Below, piece after piece: positions 48,631 through 59,252 of a stretch of DNA of 64,000 nucleotides. The stretch covers positions 114,188,313 through 114,252,312 of the forward strand of contig OX578276.1 in the NCBI GenBank assembly GCA_951217055.1, written 5' to 3'. Under the pieces are notes generated by a model that worked only from the letters and a program-made list of their open reading frames with translations, did no database searches and was not told the origin of the DNA. Within the stretch, counting starts at the first letter, position 1; every line of letters begins with the position of its first letter. A program made the translations under genes and the position numbers. The DNA comes from Gerris lacustris (Eukaryota; Arthropoda; Insecta; Hemiptera; Gerridae).

Positions 48631-48799
48631 TAAAAAAAACATATTCTTAATTTCTCAAAAGTTTTCGTATAATATTTAAATAAATCGAACACTGGCTTCT
48701 AAGAACATTTCCTTACCAAATTATACCAAAATGGTGGCAGATATTTATTTGAAATATGGGGATATTATAGAGAGGTATTATTGGTGCGGTTTTCACCTT

Positions 48800-49756
48800 A
48801 TTTTTTTTTTTTCTTTTTTTTTAAATTTTTATTAGAATATTGCAACTACATAATTACATGTTATAAGCAATAATGATGTATGTTTTTAGAATGACATGAT
48901 GTTGACTTGAAGTGAGGAACTGTCCATTGACAATACTCACAGATACTAGCATTAATTATTACATATATTTAGAAGTTATACATCGCTTAATAAATCACGT
49001 GGCCACTGCCTCTTTAGACGTCGAGGAGGATTTCCGGGAATGAATGGAAATGATAGCTTGTGGATTAATGGATTAGGGTGTTGGGATATGGAGTCATAGA
49101 AGGATTTGTAACGAGATTTGGCTAGGTCATGGACGAAGGGGACTTAAAGGTCGTTGTGAAGGGTAAAGTTAGAAACGTAGATAGGAGCGTGGACTATTCT
49201 TCTTAGGATTTTGGACTGTAGGGACTGGATTCGATAGGAGTTGGAAAGCTTGGTGGAACCCCAGAGTTCGATACCGAATGACCATATGGGCTTAATTATG
49301 GTGTTATAAATGAGTAATTTGTTATGTGTGCTGAGTTTAGATGTATGGTGTAAAAGTCTGTGTAAAATTCTGTAGCGTCTGTTGCAGTCTTGTCGTTTAA
49401 GTTTTGTGTGGTGTGCCCAGGTCAAACGACGGTACAAATGTAAACCAAGGTAGCGGACGGAACTAGACTGAGGGATAGGAATTTGGTTTAGTGTTACTGG
49501 TTCCCATATGCTATGTCTCAAACTAAACGTCACATGAACACTTTTGTTTTCATTAATTTTGATTCTCCACTTCTTGAGCCAAGTTTCCAGAAGTAAGAGG
49601 TGTTGCTGAACTTGATCAGATGCTATTCTAGGAGATATGTTAGATGATAGAATACATTTATCATCTGCAAAGGAAGCTAAAGTGGTGGCAGGATGTTGAG
49701 GGATGTCGGAAGTGAAAATGGTATACAGGATTGGACCTAGGATGCTTCCTTCAACT
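48800..49756 (-). mobile_element. 5'-truncated Jockey-clade non-LTR retrotransposon
   Basis: Ends on the minus strand in a 3' tail of As (plus-strand T-rich 48802-48829). Only the 3' part of ORF2 plus a 3' UTR of ~340 bp remain, the usual product of incomplete reverse transcription. It interrupts a family A-like repeat. Confidence 0.85.
49144..49752 (-). pseudogene. Reverse transcriptase C-terminal fragment (Jockey ORF2)
   Basis: About 203 residues, open from the truncation point to a stop at 49144. It starts with GSILGPILYTIFTSDIP, has the catalytic-site motif FADD (..TTLASFADDKCIL), then LLLLETWLKKWRIKINENKS, VRYLGLHLYRRLTWAHHTKL, LLIYNTIIKPIWSFGIELWG and ILRRIVHAPIYVSNFTLHND. This series is diagnostic of the RT thumb and connection in Jockey-clade elements. 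No internal stops, so the insertion is fairly young, but endonuclease and most of RT are missing. Confidence 0.88.
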
Positions 49757-50504
49757 TAATCAGCGAAATAATTTAAAGTTACAGTTTTAAAGTTGATATT
49801 TTCAAAAAGATTCTGTGCAAATAATTTGTCTGATAAAGAAGTATAATGGTGCAAATTTCCGAGCTATAGGAAAATGTTACAATTGTTTACGAATCTTTGA
49901 CGTTTTTACTGACTAAGCAAAATGTGATCATGACGTCCCAAATTTATGATTTTTCGGGCTGCTCAATTACATGTAAGGATTGATTTTTGTGCGAAGTTTC
50001 AAACCTCTAGCTTAAAAACCGTGGGGGGTAATGCGTGATTTTCGTTTTTATGTTAAAATCAATAACCGATATTGTTATAAATCTCTTAATACATTTAGTT
50101 CTACTCATTTTCGATGAAACCAAGCCTTCAAAATTCACAATATGTTGGCACAAACACAGAGAGTTTCCTAACATAAGGCTAATTAAGTCATTCTAGGATT
50201 CTTTATTTTCTACAACCAGACCGGAGTGGTCGAAACTGAATATTGATGGTATCACCGCATGTACGGTTAATTTAGGGAGATAAATACAAAACCAGAATTT
50301 TCTTTTTAGGGTCAGACAAGGGTAATTTGTAATTATCGGATATCCGGCGTATCTTCAAAATACAGTATGGTGCACTATTGGGATTTTAGGAGGAAATATA
50401 CAAACAATTAAAGGAGAAAAATATATGGGCCATATTATGGGCTATAAAAGGCAAAATTTGGTATCGCTGATGTTTCACTCGAACCAAACACTATATCAGT
50501 TTTT

Positions 50505-51329
50505 TACTTTTCCTCACTACCTATACCTAGTAGGAAACATACTGTTGTCACCAAAAAAAAAAATTCTGAGATTTCAACGGAAATATCCGTTTTAGGTGTT
50601 TTTAAGATCTTCTGAGTGGTTTTCAGCATGACGTCTGTATGTATGTATGTATGTGTGTTATCATCGTAGCGCCCAAGGTATTTAACCTAGAGAGTTGAAA
50701 CTTGGCAGAAAAATCAGTCATTACCTGTAATGGTGCCTCCCGAAAAATTAAATTTTTCCGCCATCTTGGACCCAGTGTGTTAAGTCAGCAAAAATTGTAA
50801 AACATCGTTATAAATCGACAATGGTCCTGATTGAAATGAAATTTGGCACTAACATACCTCTCTGTATGACAAACAAGCCCACCAAATTTCATTTTGATAT
50901 TGGCCGCAATTTTGAAGTTATCAATTTTTGATTTTTTAAGCTTTGACGTTTAATAATACCGAAAGTGTGAATAGGTTTTTGACGTATAGCATATCGTTGG
51001 AACCCGAAAAAATTAAGGAATAAATATAAACAACCCCGATAAAATTTCATTAATTAGTTCAAAAGTTATAAGCGAATATAATTATTTATTAGTGCGATAA
51101 TTTTGATGACGTCAAAGTTTGTTTACATCTGTCAAAATACCACCAAATATCAAATAATTAAATAAAATATAGGTATTAAAAATTATGTTTTTTTTAACAA
51201 TGATAATAAATCAGTTAGTTCAAAACGGTCACCCGCAGGAACCGGCACAATGAGCAATGAGCAATGAGCAGGAGGGGCCACTTTAAAGGCCTCTGAAGTG
51301 AGGAAAAGTTCCGAGGTACCCCGTACCCG
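50505..51329 (+). mobile_element. Family A element (A2), 825 bp
   Basis: Head TACTTTTCCTCACTACC..TAGTAGGAAA, then TTTTGGT..GAGATTTCAACGGAAATATC, ATGTATGTATGTATGTGTG (50637-50657), TAGCGCCCAAGGTATTTAAC, the GCCATCTTGGACCCAG block, and end GTGAGGAAAAGTTCCGAGG then TACCCCGTACCCG. Opposite orientation to A1 and without B insertions. Near 51245 a short ATGAGCA triplication. No ORF. Confidence 0.8.
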
Positions 51330-52326
51330 ATTTTATACATATAAAATTGTTAATAACTTTGGTTCTACTCAATATTTTTCGAGGAAACCAAGTCTACAAC
51401 ATGCGCAACATGTTTGAGCTCACCTCTATAATACAAAGAAATTAATCGATTTCGTTTAGCCAGTTTTGCACCAAATAAACCAGGACTCAAAATTATATCA
51501 AGCAGTGACTTAATTACGACTTACACTCAGACGCATTTTAACCTATACCCACTGCTTACATTCATTCATGACACAATCACCAGGACAGTAGTTAGTATTA
51601 TTCATATTAATTAACATATAAATCAGAAATAATCATAGCTGAATAGCTGTTAATAATAATTAAGGTAAAATGAACTAATAAAACATTTAAGTTGACAATA
51701 TATACAATATTTGAAAATACTTTAAAAAAATGTTTAAAAAAAACAAAATCAATAAATACATAATTCAATCAAGATGCATATATATGCATATAGCACAAAA
51801 AATGAGGCAGCATTCATGCTCTCATTTTCTTACATGCTGATGGTAGAAGTCCTACTGTACTCTTCCTCTTTCTTTTCTTACTTTTTTTTTAACTTCTATT
51901 CTCTCACTCATTTCTAGTTGTGCCTTTTCATCCCTTATCTCCCTTACCACTCTCCCTCTCCGATTTATTTATTTTTTTTATTTATTTATTTGTTTTATTT
52001 CGAACTCAAATACAATCAAAATTACTTTGCGGTTCCGTCTTAAACAGTTCATACTAGTATTCCAGCAGAATTTCTTACTGTTTCCGCGTTATACAGGTTT
52101 CCGGTTTGCACAAGGTGTAACCCTTAAGAAAACCTTCCGTTTCCGTATTTTTTTTCCGTTAAGATGAGTTTCCATTTTATAAAGGGTCCGTTTTAGTCAG
52201 GTTTTTCTGATCTGATTTAAAGGTATACTATGGTCATGGAAACTCCCGTTAGTCTTCTTTTTTTTATAAAAAAAAAAAATAGAAGTTTATTTATGTGATG
52301 TTTAAATTTATACTTATGCGTCCTGC
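51330..52326. other. AT-rich spacer with low-complexity pyrimidine tracts
   Basis: 51350-51440 resembles 50090-50170 (GGTTCTACTCAATATTTTTC vs AGTTCTACTCATTTTCGATG). 51870-52000 is CT/TTTA-rich. No gene. Confidence 0.35.
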
Positions 52327-52457
52327 TGTTAAATAAAGTAATACGCATAAATAAAGGAACGCACTTTATTCAATAAACATGTTCATACATCATACAACAA
52401 ACACAAAGTAACCCGACATCCGAGTAACCTTCGACAGTGTTACCAACATACTCAACA
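52327..52457 (-). repeat. 3' LTR of the young Gypsy element
   Basis: 131 bp, TG..CA bounded, one difference from the 5' LTR (A vs G near position 32 on the plus strand). Confidence 0.93.
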
Positions 52458-52544
52458 CCCTATCCTTAAGTTTTAAAATAAAATAAAAAAAAGAAATTAA
52501 AGAGAAAATTCAAATAAACAAATAATTAAGCAAATAAACAGTGA

Positions 52545-55500
52545 TTAGTACAAAGTGAAATCTTGATATTTTTTAGGTACAGTTTTACATCGAGTACTCC
52601 TACTAGTAGGAGAGCATTTGACTTGAACTTGACTTCTATTCTTATCTGATACTTTACCATTATTGTTAGAATTTTCAGAGATGCCACTCTTACTATGACC
52701 ATCATTATTGATTTTACTGTGACTGCTTGATAAACAATTTCTTATTTTTAAATGCTGGCTTGTACGTCTATACAACTTATCATCTACTTCTCCTTTAATT
52801 AAATAAGATCTTGGTTCTTTGAGAATTCTAACAATTTTCCCAGGTAACCATTGTTCATTTAACAAAAAATAAATATATTGATCTAACGTAAAAGGAGCTC
52901 TATCCTTTGCATTTTTGTTATAATTATCTACAACTTGTTTATTTATTTTTTGGGACAGCTCAAATAAATCAGATCTTTTAATTACTGAGGGTCTCAGTTT
53001 ATCTATACAAATAGGTATATCAGTTCTTAAAATTCTACTGTACAATAATTGACTGGGGGAGTAAGGTAGTCCCGCAACAGGAGTAACACGGTATTCTAGT
53101 AGTGCCTTGGCATAGTTTTCTCCACATTTTTTAAAAATGTTTTTGGCAATCCCTACCCCTTTCTCCGCAAGACCATTAGACTGAGGAAAATTGGGGCTAG
53201 AAGTCACAAGTTCAACTCCCCACTGGGAACAAAAATTTTTGAATTATATACTGCTGAAAGGGTTATTGTCACTCCTGATTATTTGTGGACAACCATGTCT
53301 TGAAAATAAATCTTTTAACAAATCAACCATTATTTGAGCTGTTTTATTTTTACAAGGTAAAATCTCCAACCATCTTGAATAATAATCTACAACAATAAGA
53401 TAAAGTTTTGACTGAAATTCACAAAGATCCATAGCAACCACTTGAAAGGGAAATTCGGGAAGTTCAGATTTTATCATAGGCTCTTTTTGATTTTTATTTT
53501 GAAATTTAGCGCACACCTCACAAGACTTGACATACCTCTCAGTCATATCTGAAATGTTGTGCCAGTAAAAAATAGATCTAATTCTACTCTTAGTTTTATT
53601 AATGCCTAAATGAGGCTCATGTACTTTTCTTAGCATTTCTAATTGAAGGCTTTTAGGTAAAACTATCTTATCATTAAAAAAAATTACTGAATCAGTAATA
53701 TATAATTGATCCCTAAGTTTATAATATTGCACTAGATCCGGATCTTCACATTTCTGTTTAGAGAATGTAATCCATCCAGAATGGATTTCTTTAGCTACTT
53801 TTTGCAGCAAATTATCATTAATAGTAGATTCTTGAATTAGTTTAATTTTATCCTCAGAAATAGGTAAATAGTCTTGTAAGGACACAGAGTGAACGATTTC
53901 ATCCATTTCTGGATCATCTACTTCTTTACATAACAGAAAATCTCTGGACAATAAATCAGAAATAAACATCTTTGAACCTGGTAGATATTGTACCTTAAAA
54001 TTATATTTTAAAAGCTTTAACTGCATTCTCTGAAGTCGCCTAGGATTTTTATGAATTTCACGTTGAAATACAGTAACAAGTGGTTTATGATCTGTAAATA
54101 TATTAATAATTTTTCTTCCGTATACAAAATAGTGAAATTTGTCAAAACTGAAACATACCCCTAGCATTTCTTTTTCTATAGTTGAGTACCGAGTCTCAGC
54201 TTGAGTTAGACTCCGAGATGCAAATGCTATAGGTCGACCCTCCTGCATTAAACAAGACCCTAAACCACCATTTGAAGCATCACATTGAATTTCAACAGGT
54301 TTATTAACGTCAAAGAAACTGAGAGTCGGTGCCTCACTGACTAATTGTTTTAATTTAAAAAATGAAATATTTTGCTCAGACCCCCATATCCAATGAACTC
54401 CTTTTCTTAGTAGACTCCGCAATGGTAGAGCTATTGCACTGAAATGAGGAATAAATTTTTGTAAATAGTTAAACATACCAATAATGCGTTGTAATTCTTT
54501 AACATTTCTAGGTGGTTTTAAATGTAAAATAGACTCAACCATGCTAGGATTAGGAGTAACCCCTTCTGAAGAATATATAAACCCTAGAAACTTGACATTA
54601 GGAACTTTATACTGAAATTTAGTTTTATTAAATTTCACGTTTAATTTCTTAGCTCTATTAATAACTTCCATCAAGGCTCTGTCATGTTCGACCTCATTTG
54701 AGCCATAAATTATGATATCATCATAAAGAACCTTAACATTCTTTATGTCACCAAAATTTCTGGTGTTCTCACGTTGAAACACCTCAGGACTGCATGATAA
54801 CCCAAATGCAAGCCTTAAAAATTTATATCGCCCGAAAGGCGTATTAAAAACACACAAACGGCTAGATTCCTCATCCAATTCAATTTGGAAAAACCCGTTG
54901 CTCATATCAAGCACAGAATAAACTGATTTACCAGATAATTCATTAGTTAATTCTTCAACAGAAGGTATGTAAAAATATTCTCTTTTAATATATTTATTTA
55001 ATTCAATAGGACTGAGACATAGCCTAAGAGATGAGTCAGGTTTTTCAACAATAACTAAATCATGGACCCACTCAGATGGTTCATCAATGGGTTCAATCAC
55101 TCCCATACTTTCGAGTTTATTTAAAGCTTCTTTTAATCGGCCCTTTAGACTTTCAGGTACTTTATGCACCGGTTTAACTACAGGTTTAGCATCTTCAGAT
55201 ATATTAATATGATACTTAAAAGGTAACTTACCCAACCCTTCAAAAACAACTTTATTTTGGGCAATAAACTCATCTTTTGAACTCACACGAATGTCTCTAG
55301 TATTAACCATATTAATTCGCTTGACTAAATTTAATAATTCACATGATGTACATCCAATTAGAGGCTTGGCCTCAATATCAACAATGTAAAACTTCAATTC
55401 ATACTGACTAGAATCTTTTAAAGTGCAGGGTAAGGTTATAATACCAACAGGTTTAATTTTAGATCCTCCTCCATAAGGAACTAATGTTTTATTAGTTTGC

Positions 55501-56396
55501 ACTATGCAGTCACTATCCTTTTTTATCGATTCATAAATACTAAGGGGCAATGTGTTGCAATCTGCTCCCGTATCTAATTTGCAGCTTATAAAGTTACCAT
55601 TTATATACAAATCATAAAACCACCCTCTAGAGCTAACAGAGTCTATCTCACAGGTGGAAATAAAAAGTGGAAGGTCCTCACCATTGGGTTCCTCTGAATC
55701 TTCTTCATCAAGAGCATTTACTCTTCTTTGATTTCTTCTCCGATTTTGGTTAGATGTAAATAAAGACTCAGCAGGTTGTAGTTGTGGTCTTTGCTGGTTA
55801 TTACTGCTAGTGCTGGCACGCTGACGTTGAGGGCAACACCATGCAAAGTGATTGTATTGAGAGCACTGGTGACACTGCTTACGATAGGCAGGACATCTCT
55901 GAGGTAAATGCTGGTATCCACATTTGATACATAATCGAGCTTGAGTTGGCGGTATACGTTCCGCTACTAAAGGTCTTACATTCCGATTTTGTGTAAGAGC
56001 AGCAATATTCTCTACATTAGTCGTACACTTTTCTGAATTACCTATTTGCTCCACTTGAGCTTTACTTACAGCGGCAGAACGACAGGCATTTATAGCTGAA
56101 GTTAAGGTGAGTTTTGTATCACGCAACAATCTCTCTTGTAATACTTTATCATTTATACTAGTCAGCAATTTATTTAAAATCATTCTCTCTTTAAATGATA
56201 TCACACAATTCTTCTTGCAGCATTTGCACGCGTCCACAACAAAGTCACATAATGACGCTTGCTGTTTTAAAGTTTTTATATAGTCCTCAATGGGCTGCTC
56301 TGGATCCTGTTTCATCTGGTGAAATTTAAAAGCTTCTACAGCGACATTTTTTGTAGGCACACAATAGTTGTCAAAACATTTAATCACGTCCTCCAA
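52545..56396 (-). pseudogene. pol: gag-pol polyprotein of the young Gypsy element, one nonsense codon
   Basis: Continuous frame 56396-53244, then a TAA (53244-53246), then open again in the same frame to 52545. Domains, counting from 56396: gag remainder 1-150; two zinc knuckles 156-188 (CIKCGYQHLPQRC and CHQCSQYNHFAWC; the first has one residue fewer than usual); protease DTGA at 275-278; RT ~405-600 with VYSVLDMSNGFFQIELD and LYDD at 557-560; RNase H ~700-815 (QCDASNGGLGS, EKEML, FTDHKPL, SDLLSRD); integrase zinc finger from ~910 (HEPHLG..CEVCAKF) and core D,D,E (VAMDLCE, IIRSDNNP, NGLAEKGVG). The stop falls in the core between the second D and the E. RT, protease and RNase H look intact. 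Neighbouring gag is also damaged. Confidence 0.9.
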
Positions 56397-56676
56397 ACTG
56401 GCGGTCTCATCATCTAGTCCCAGCGTGTTGAAAACTTCTATACCATCTAAGTAGTTCTATACCACCTAAGTAGTTCAGCAACATCGCGACTTTAATGCTT
56501 TCGTCTTCAGAGTCCTGTCGCGATGCTTTTAAAAATATTTTAAATTTTTGCCTCCATTTAGGCCAATCCTCATGAAGATTGATGTTATTCTTAAACTCTA
56601 AATTAGAGGGTGGACGCGCTGAAACCGAAGTTGAAGTTGCGGCGGTTCCGACCACCTTGTCCTTGTTTTTCACCAT
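56397..56676 (-). pseudogene. gag: gag N-terminus of the young Gypsy element, broken by a 19-bp duplication
   Basis: ATG at 56676 (MVKNKDKVVGT). A typical gag segment follows (NLHEDWPKWRQKFKIFL, IKVAMLLNYLGG). Then the 19-base unit CTACTTAGGTGGTATAGAA is repeated with one mismatch (about 56440-56477), shifting the frame so that this ORF ends at 56410. The correct frame continues in the downstream gag-pol frame, which is open from about 56396. Confidence 0.85.
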
Positions 56677-56713
56677 TATCAACAAATAAAAAAAAATTAC
56701 TTAAATTAAACCA

Positions 56714-56731
56714 CTTACACACTTGACACCA
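56714..56731 (-). other. Primer-binding site of the young Gypsy element
   Basis: TGGTGTCAAGTGTGTAAG immediately follows the 5' LTR on the minus strand. Confidence 0.75.
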
Positions 56732-56862
56732 TGTTAAATAAAGTAATACGCATAAATAAAGGAGCGCACTTTATTCAATAAACATGTTCATACATCATAC
56801 AACAAACACAAAGTAACCCGACATCCGAGTAACCTTCGACAGTGTTACCAACATACTCAACA
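56732..56862 (-). repeat. 5' LTR of the young Gypsy element
   Basis: 131 bp, same boundaries as the 3' LTR. Confidence 0.93.
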
Positions 56863-57099
56863 CTGCCTTAGTTGTTAAATAAAGCATTTAGTATTATTGT
56901 AATTATTTCTACTAATAATAACCAATTAAAGATTAATTAAAAATTTAAAAACTAAAAATTGTTTTTTAATCATATTATTACCTCAAACCTCTACTCAGCG
57001 TGTGTATGCTTACGTAACTATTTTTCTAAATGTGTATATCTTAGAACTTATTTGAATATTCTTCAGTTACAATTTCAGAATGCAATTATTGAGATATCT

Positions 57100-58095
57100 A
57101 TATGATGTGAAATTTTATACTCTACGACTTTTATTCAGTGGGTTTTTTCAATAGGAGTACCTGTTTCGAAGATATATTGTCCTGGAAAGTCCCAAAACGT
57201 AAGATAGCACAAAGAGGAGAAAAATGCCCAATTTTTAAGTTTTGCTTACGGCTATAATACTGAACCGAATTTGAAGATTTATATACTCATTCGACGCAGA
57301 ATTTAACCCTCGTCCGACTCACTGTTTTCGAGCTATAAGCAAAAAACTGAAAAAAGTGCAAAAATTTACTTGTTTTTGGGCTCCCAAAAGTTATGCTCGC
57401 CTCCTGGGATGGTGCAAACTCAGATTACACTTATTTAGGACCAAACGAAGGTATTAAAACGATTTCCAGCTTTCTGGAAATTAATTACCCGAAAAAGCCT
57501 TATTTGACTGGCCTACAAGTGTTATATATTTTTGTAATCTACTATACAATGCCTTTCATTTGATACCTCACTCAAAATGTTTAAAACATATTTTTTCCCC
57601 GAGACAGGAAATATCCACCATATTGGATTCCCAGTAAAATCAAATCAACTTGATATTCTTATTTTTTCTATGATCTAGGAGACCGCACATTTTTTTTATA
57701 TTTTTAGTAACAGCAGAAATAGAGGTTTTTTAGGGGGGAAGAAAAATTTTGATGTTTTTTTACTAAATAGCGCGGAAAATTAAACACTATCCACAAGTGT
57801 TATATTTTTGTAATCTATTCTTCAATTCCTTTCATTTATACCCACTCAAAATTGTAAAAAAAAAGTTTTACGTTACATGAGTTTTCCACCATTTTGAATT
57901 TGAACAGTGGATAATTTTGAGTTCGCTATATTTTTCCTGTGTGCGCGTCAAAACGATCTTTAATACTGGAAAGTTTCATGATTTTATCTCTGTTGATTCA
58001 AAAATTATTGGAACCATACAGAGTGGCAGACAGACACAGGATGAAACTATAAGGGTTTTATTTTTTGGTTTTACCAACGAAACCCTAAAAAATAT
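57100..58095 (-). repeat. Family D element
   Basis: Read on the minus strand it begins with a hairpin TTTTTAGGGTTTCGTTGG..AAAACCCTTATAGTTTC (58092-58044), then CCTGTGTCTGTCTGCC. A block GTGTTATATTTTTGTAATCTA followed by CCTTTCATTTATACCC occurs twice inside (57519-57575, 57790-57850). The hairpin-plus-TATAGTTTCATC start resembles very abundant repeats of moths and other arthropods that start with a GGGTTCCG hairpin. The left boundary is uncertain. Non-coding. Confidence 0.6.
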
Positions 58096-59252
58096 ATTTT
58101 TTTTTTTATGATCAACCCTAGAGCCCAATAAGAATAAAAATATGTAAAATTAATTTTTGAACCAATAAAATTGTTATTACACGGACTAGACTTCACAGAC
58201 CATATAAGGACCAAATCAGATGAGCCCTCATAAGGACCTAATATTATATGGTAGCACTTAATCGGACCTTATCTACAACCTGATTTGAACCTAATATGCC
58301 CCATTTTAATATATATCTGGCTGGAATAAGGCCCAATAAGGCATTGAAATAATATAAGGGTAATATCAGGGATATTCATAGGAAACGGGTAAAAATAAAA
58401 GGGAAATAAACGACCATCTGACTTTGACTTAGAATTCTGGTTGTGATATCCCCTTCTTTCAACTCCTTAATTTTTACTTTATTTGGCCCTCATATCACCC
58501 CTTTATCTATGCTATTTGGGAATAATGCATTTGTAAACAAAACCAATAATTATTTACTCTTAAATTCTACTCTATGTTTTTATGAAAAGCGTCTTTCTTA
58601 TAAAATAAATTGAAAAAAAAAAAAACTTGGTAATAATAAAATCTTTTATTTTAATATTTAACAAAGTATAAAAAATATTCTAAAAACTTAACATAAGTAA
58701 AGAAAGTATACAAGTATATTTACAAAAAGACTAGGAAACTTATCTAATCAGGAGGGAAAAGGGACCATATGGCATTATAACGTTTCTTGAGCATTAACAG
58801 CATTTGCTTCAAGGAACAAGTGGGATGATTAAGAAGAACGGAGTATTGCTTGAATATAGTACAAAAGTAATTCTTAACCACACAGATTAACATAAATGTG
58901 GTTAAGACTAGAAGATGAGATGAGAGTGAAATTGGTGAAAGAATGATAATTGAACGGAATATAAAGAACTTATATATGAATTGAGTTAAAATGAAAAATG
59001 CTTTTGTCAAATGGAATGAACGTTTAAAGTTTATGAATTTTAAAAATATGATTTAGTGCAAAAATGATCAGGAAATAAGACTATAGTTGTATAAGTGAGA
59101 AATAAAGTCAATTACATTGAAATGTAGAAACCGTATCTATGACAGCAGTCTTAATTTAGACAATATGTCTAAACCGATGAGCTTTATAACACTTCCACAT
59201 TTATTAAGATGAAGTCGAACTTTTAAAACCTTCTTTTAATTTAGTAGGGGAA
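58096..59252. other. AT-rich region downstream of the right gene
   Basis: No gene recognised. A run of degenerate repeats around AAGGACC/GGACCTTA occurs at 58190-58370. AATAAA on the minus strand at 59200-59205 is the likely poly(A) signal of the right gene. Confidence 0.4.

Larger units (their letters stand above)
48712..50200 (-). repeat. Divergent family A copy, split by a Jockey insertion
   Basis: 48712-48799 (AAAATGGTGGCAGATATTTA) and 49757-50200 (TTTTCGGGCTGCTCAATTAC, GTAAGGATTGATTTTTGTGC) match the ordered blocks of 19860-20300 and of A1/A2. The head hairpin is not recognisable at the right end. Confidence 0.6.
52327..56862 (-). mobile_element. Young Ty3/Gypsy LTR retrotransposon, nearly intact
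   Basis: 4.54-kb minus-strand element with 131-bp LTRs (TGTTGAGTATG..TTTAACA) differing at a single base, CTGC target duplication (52323-52326 and 56863-56866), a PBS TGGTGTCAAGTGTGTAAG after the 5' LTR, and a purine-rich AAGGATAGGG before the 3' LTR. gag and pol form one continuous reading frame. Only two lesions are seen: a 19-bp tandem duplication in gag and one TAA in integrase. Near-identical LTRs imply very recent insertion. Confidence 0.93.
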
